This document shows positions 5,659 to 7,412 of a stretch of 7,412 nt of DNA, one piece after another (position 1 is the stretch's first letter; the number at the start of each line of letters is the position of its first letter). The notes under the pieces were generated by a model, which saw only the letters and a program-made list of their open reading frames with translations, was not told where the DNA came from and did no database searches. The position numbers and the translations under genes are program-made. The DNA comes from JBGTKH01 sp041744735 (lineage in GTDB: Bacteria; Planctomycetota; Planctomycetia; Pirellulales; Pirellulaceae). The DNA lies in NCBI GenBank assembly GCA_041744735.1, contig JBGTKH010000264.1, positions 1 through 7,412 on the forward strand, read 5' to 3'.

Positions 5659-5666
5659 TCGGCACC

Positions 5667-6497
5667 TCATTCGACGTTGGCAAATCGTATGATAATCTTG
5701 TGAAGAATGCCGCGTGAGAATTCACCGTACGCGTTATAAATTCCGTCGCCGTACCCGGTGACACAAGCGAACATCATGGGCGACCCAGCATTGCCCACAG
5801 ACATGAAACTCCAAGTTTCATCCAAGAAATTGACACGATCAAAGCTGTTGTTCGTCTGTACATTGAAGTACGTGCCGGGATACTGCGCGTACCGGGGAAC
5901 GGTCTTGAGATAGGCGATGATCTCCGCCTCCAACGTTTCGGAAACCGGGTGAATGACCTCGAAGCGAATCGGATTGACTTTTGTTGTCGCTAGACTGAAC
6001 TTCGTCGTCAAAAGCGGCAGGACTTTGTCGTCGGGAGTCGATATCACGCCGATTCGATCAGGCCCGACTTTAGTCCACCAGTTCTCGATATCCGCTTTGT
6101 CAGCCACCACAATTTTTGCGGAATCGATTGATACTTTTCCAATGAGCTGACGCGAATCGACGTCGCCGGGATCGCCGAATTGCACAATTAGCCGCAAGAC
6201 CAGTGACATCCCCGAAGAATACGTCTGAAGCAAAGCACAGATTTTCACATCGCTCTCGGAAACCCCCGAAACTTCAAGCGGAGAACTAATGTAGCAAGGA
6301 TCTGCAAAGACGACCGTTCCAGAGTGAACGCGTAATACACCGAGTTCGCGTTCAATAAGCGTAGGTGGACCGGTTTCCCGGTATGCGTTCATGCTTTCGA
6401 TCAATTCGATCAGTCGACGTCGTGCATCAGCCTCCGTTTCCCCAGGTGCTAGCCGACGAAATAGGCGGCGAAAGAAGCGTCGAACGGAACGCAACAT
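5667..6497 (-). CDS. Unknown protein inserted between trpB and trpA, possibly DUF4241-like
   Basis: A 276-residue protein with no link to tryptophan synthesis. It opens with a very basic amphipathic segment, RSVRRFFRRLFRRLA (3-17), and a charged helix (22-38). A beta-rich domain follows: VHSGTVVFADPCYI (57-70), SAKIVVADKADIENWW (126-141) and a C-terminal VTGYGDGIYNAYGEFSRG (246-263) followed by HKIIIRF. The order 'SG-x-x-x-x-DP ... GDGxYxxYG ... hydrophobic strand' recalls DUF4241-type proteins, a poorly understood family. This is resemblance by eye, not a search result. There is no signal peptide; the basic helix could bind nucleic acid or the membrane surface. The start is supported by GGAG at 6507-6510, 9 nt upstream. 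A 60-base sample (6101-6160) is 27/60 GC, against 38/60 in a trpB sample (6961-7020), so its base composition differs from its neighbours. An 8-bp direct repeat flanks it, suggesting later acquisition. Confidence 0.85.
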   Translation of the reverse strand: MLRSVRRFFRRLFRRLAPGETEADARRRLIELIESMNAYRETGPPTLIERELGVLRVHSGTVVFADPCYISSPLEVSGVSESDVKICALLQTYSSGMSLVLRLIVQFGDPGDVDSRQLIGKVSIDSAKIVVADKADIENWWTKVGPDRIGVISTPDDKVLPLLTTKFSLATTKVNPIRFEVIHPVSETLEAEIIAYLKTVPRYAQYPGTYFNVQTNNSFDRVNFLDETWSFMSVGNAGSPMMFACVTGYGDGIYNAYGEFSRGILHKIIIRFANVE

Positions 6498-6533
6498 TTG
6501 ACTTAGCTCCGCAGCAACCTTTCTGTCATTCGA
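5667..6533. repeat. 8-bp direct repeats flanking the gene between trpB and trpA
   Basis: The plus-strand word TCATTCGA occurs at 5667-5674, over the stop codon of the inserted gene, and again at 6526-6533, upstream of that gene's ribosome-binding site. The two copies bracket the whole coding sequence and its own Shine-Dalgarno. An 8-bp match in two short junction regions could arise by chance (a few percent by rough estimate). Its position is what one expects of a target-site duplication or a recombination junction. Confidence 0.45.
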
Positions 6534-6566
6534 GCTCGCAAGTAATTCGCGAATGCTGGGTACTCA

Positions 6567-7412
6567 TCAGGTTGCTCCACTCAGCCGCGCGATTTCGCCG
6601 GCGTCTTTGTCGCCGCGGCCGGAGAGGCAGACGACGATTGTCTCGTCCGTCGAGCGATCGGCGGCTAACTGCATGGCTTTGGCGATGGCGTGCGAACTTT
6701 CCAGAGCGGGCAGGATGCCTTCGGCGCGGGCCAGCGCGTTGAACGCATCCAGCGCCTCGTCGTCGCGGCAGCTTGTATATTGGACGCGGCCGGTGTCTTT
6801 CCAGTAGCTGTGCTCGGGTCCAACGCCCGGATAGTCCAAGCCGGCGGAGATCGAATGCACGTCGCTCGTCTGGCCGTCGTCGTCCTGCATCACGTAGCTG
6901 AAGCTGCCGTGCAAGATGCCGGGCCGGCCAAAGGTGAGCGGCGAGGCATGATCGCCCGGCCGGTTGCCGCGCCCGCCCGCTTCGACTCCCAGCAGTTTCA
7001 CGTCGCGATCTTCAACAAACGGGTAAAACATGCCGGCGGCGTTGCTGCCGCCGCCGACACACGCGACGACCAGATCGGGCAGACGGCCGAACTGATGCAA
7101 ACATTGCCCGCGGGCCTCGCGGCCGATCACCGATTGAAAGTCGCGCACGATTCGCGGGAACGGATGCGGGCCGACGACCGAACCGAGAATGTAGTGCGTG
7201 GTCTCGACGCTCGACATCCAATCCCGAAGCGCCTCGTTAATCGCGTCGCGCAGCGTTCGCGAGCCGCTGGACACGGGCCGCACTTCGGCTCCCAGCAGCT
7301 TCATGCTGAACACGTTCGGGGCCTGCCGCCGCACGTCTTCCTCGCCCATGTACACGACACACGGCAGCCCGAACCGAGCACACGCTGTGGCCGTCGCCAC
7401 GCCGTGCTGGCC
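6567..7412 (-). CDS. trpB: Tryptophan synthase beta subunit, 5' end beyond the window
   Basis: TrpB is the pyridoxal-phosphate enzyme that joins indole and serine to make tryptophan, working as an alpha2-beta2 complex with TrpA. The visible 281 residues begin exactly at the GQHG motif (numbers 113-116 in the Salmonella enzyme). About 112 N-terminal residues, including the PLP-binding lysine, therefore lie beyond the right edge. Seen here are VYMGEEDVRRQAPNV, the phosphate-binding GGGSNA (fragment residues 120-125), HSISAGLDYPGVGPEH (ending at 201), ALESSHA with the glutamate at 238 (equivalent to Salmonella Glu350) and the C-terminal SGRGDKD (264-270), whose serine contacts the PLP ring nitrogen. 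All expected motifs are intact. Its stop codon (TGATG) would suit coupling to a following gene, but the next cistron starts 70 nt away and is unrelated. Confidence 0.97.
   Translation of the reverse strand, partial: GQHGVATATACARFGLPCVVYMGEEDVRRQAPNVFSMKLLGAEVRPVSSGSRTLRDAINEALRDWMSSVETTHYILGSVVGPHPFPRIVRDFQSVIGREARGQCLHQFGRLPDLVVACVGGGSNAAGMFYPFVEDRDVKLLGVEAGGRGNRPGDHASPLTFGRPGILHGSFSYVMQDDDGQTSDVHSISAGLDYPGVGPEHSYWKDTGRVQYTSCRDDEALDAFNALARAEGILPALESSHAIAKAMQLAADRSTDETIVVCLSGRGDKDAGEIARLSGAT

Noticed and set aside
6545..6554. 10-bp palindrome ATTCGCGAAT between trpB and the inserted gene
   Set aside because: Too short, with no T-tract or neighbouring copies; likely chance.
6526..6567. 13-codon ORF (MSTQHSRITCELE) starting in the trpB TGATG
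   Set aside because: Too short to judge and with no similarity to TrpA. The coupling-type overlap is suggestive of an ancestral junction, but the ORF itself is probably chance.
1..7412. CRISPR array, tRNA, rRNA, transposase or integrase
   Set aside because: No regularly spaced repeats of CRISPR type, no cloverleaf-like or rRNA sequence, and no translation resembling a transposase or recombinase on either strand.

Overview
The window looks like chromosome of a planctomycete, most likely a Pirellulales-type organism. The pointers are a twin-arginine DUF1501 protein, a secreted DUF1080 (3-keto-disaccharide hydrolase-like) protein, a bacterial-microcompartment (BMC) shell-domain protein, high GC in most genes, and intergenic repeats of kinds I associate with that group (ATGAC heptamers; inverted repeats containing GCCGAAGTCGCCAGACTT). 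The taxonomic call is inference from gene content. Every well-supported gene is on the minus strand, so transcription runs from the right edge to the left.

Right part (about 4849-7412): the 3' two thirds of trpB, then a 276-residue protein that does not belong to tryptophan synthesis, then trpA. TrpA and TrpB are the two subunits of tryptophan synthase and are normally adjacent and coupled. Here they are separated by a foreign-looking, lower-GC gene flanked by an 8-bp direct repeat. Collapsing one repeat copy restores a 49-nt trpB-trpA spacer with trpA's own ribosome-binding site intact. This is the most interesting structural observation in the window.

Middle part (1636-4848): a perfect 21-bp inverted repeat sits against the trpA stop codon. 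A candidate promoter follows, then three co-directional genes: a Sec-exported DUF1080 protein, a 150-residue three-helix membrane protein 10 nt behind it, and a Tat-exported DUF1501 protein. This looks like an envelope or extracytoplasmic module, probably for carbohydrate turnover.

Left part (1-1635): an ATGACNA heptamer repeat precedes a solitary tandem BMC-domain protein with a probable TTG start. About 300 bp of mostly non-coding DNA follows, holding the 5' remnant of an alpha/beta hydrolase (haloalkane-dehalogenase-like) gene on the plus strand. Last comes a cassette of three small minus-strand ORFs joined by ATGA overlaps: a VapB-like antitoxin, a 34-residue ORF that begins like a PIN-domain (VapC-type) toxin and then stops, and an unidentified gene leaving the left edge. 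The two truncated genes close together suggest this end is a site of recombination and gene decay.
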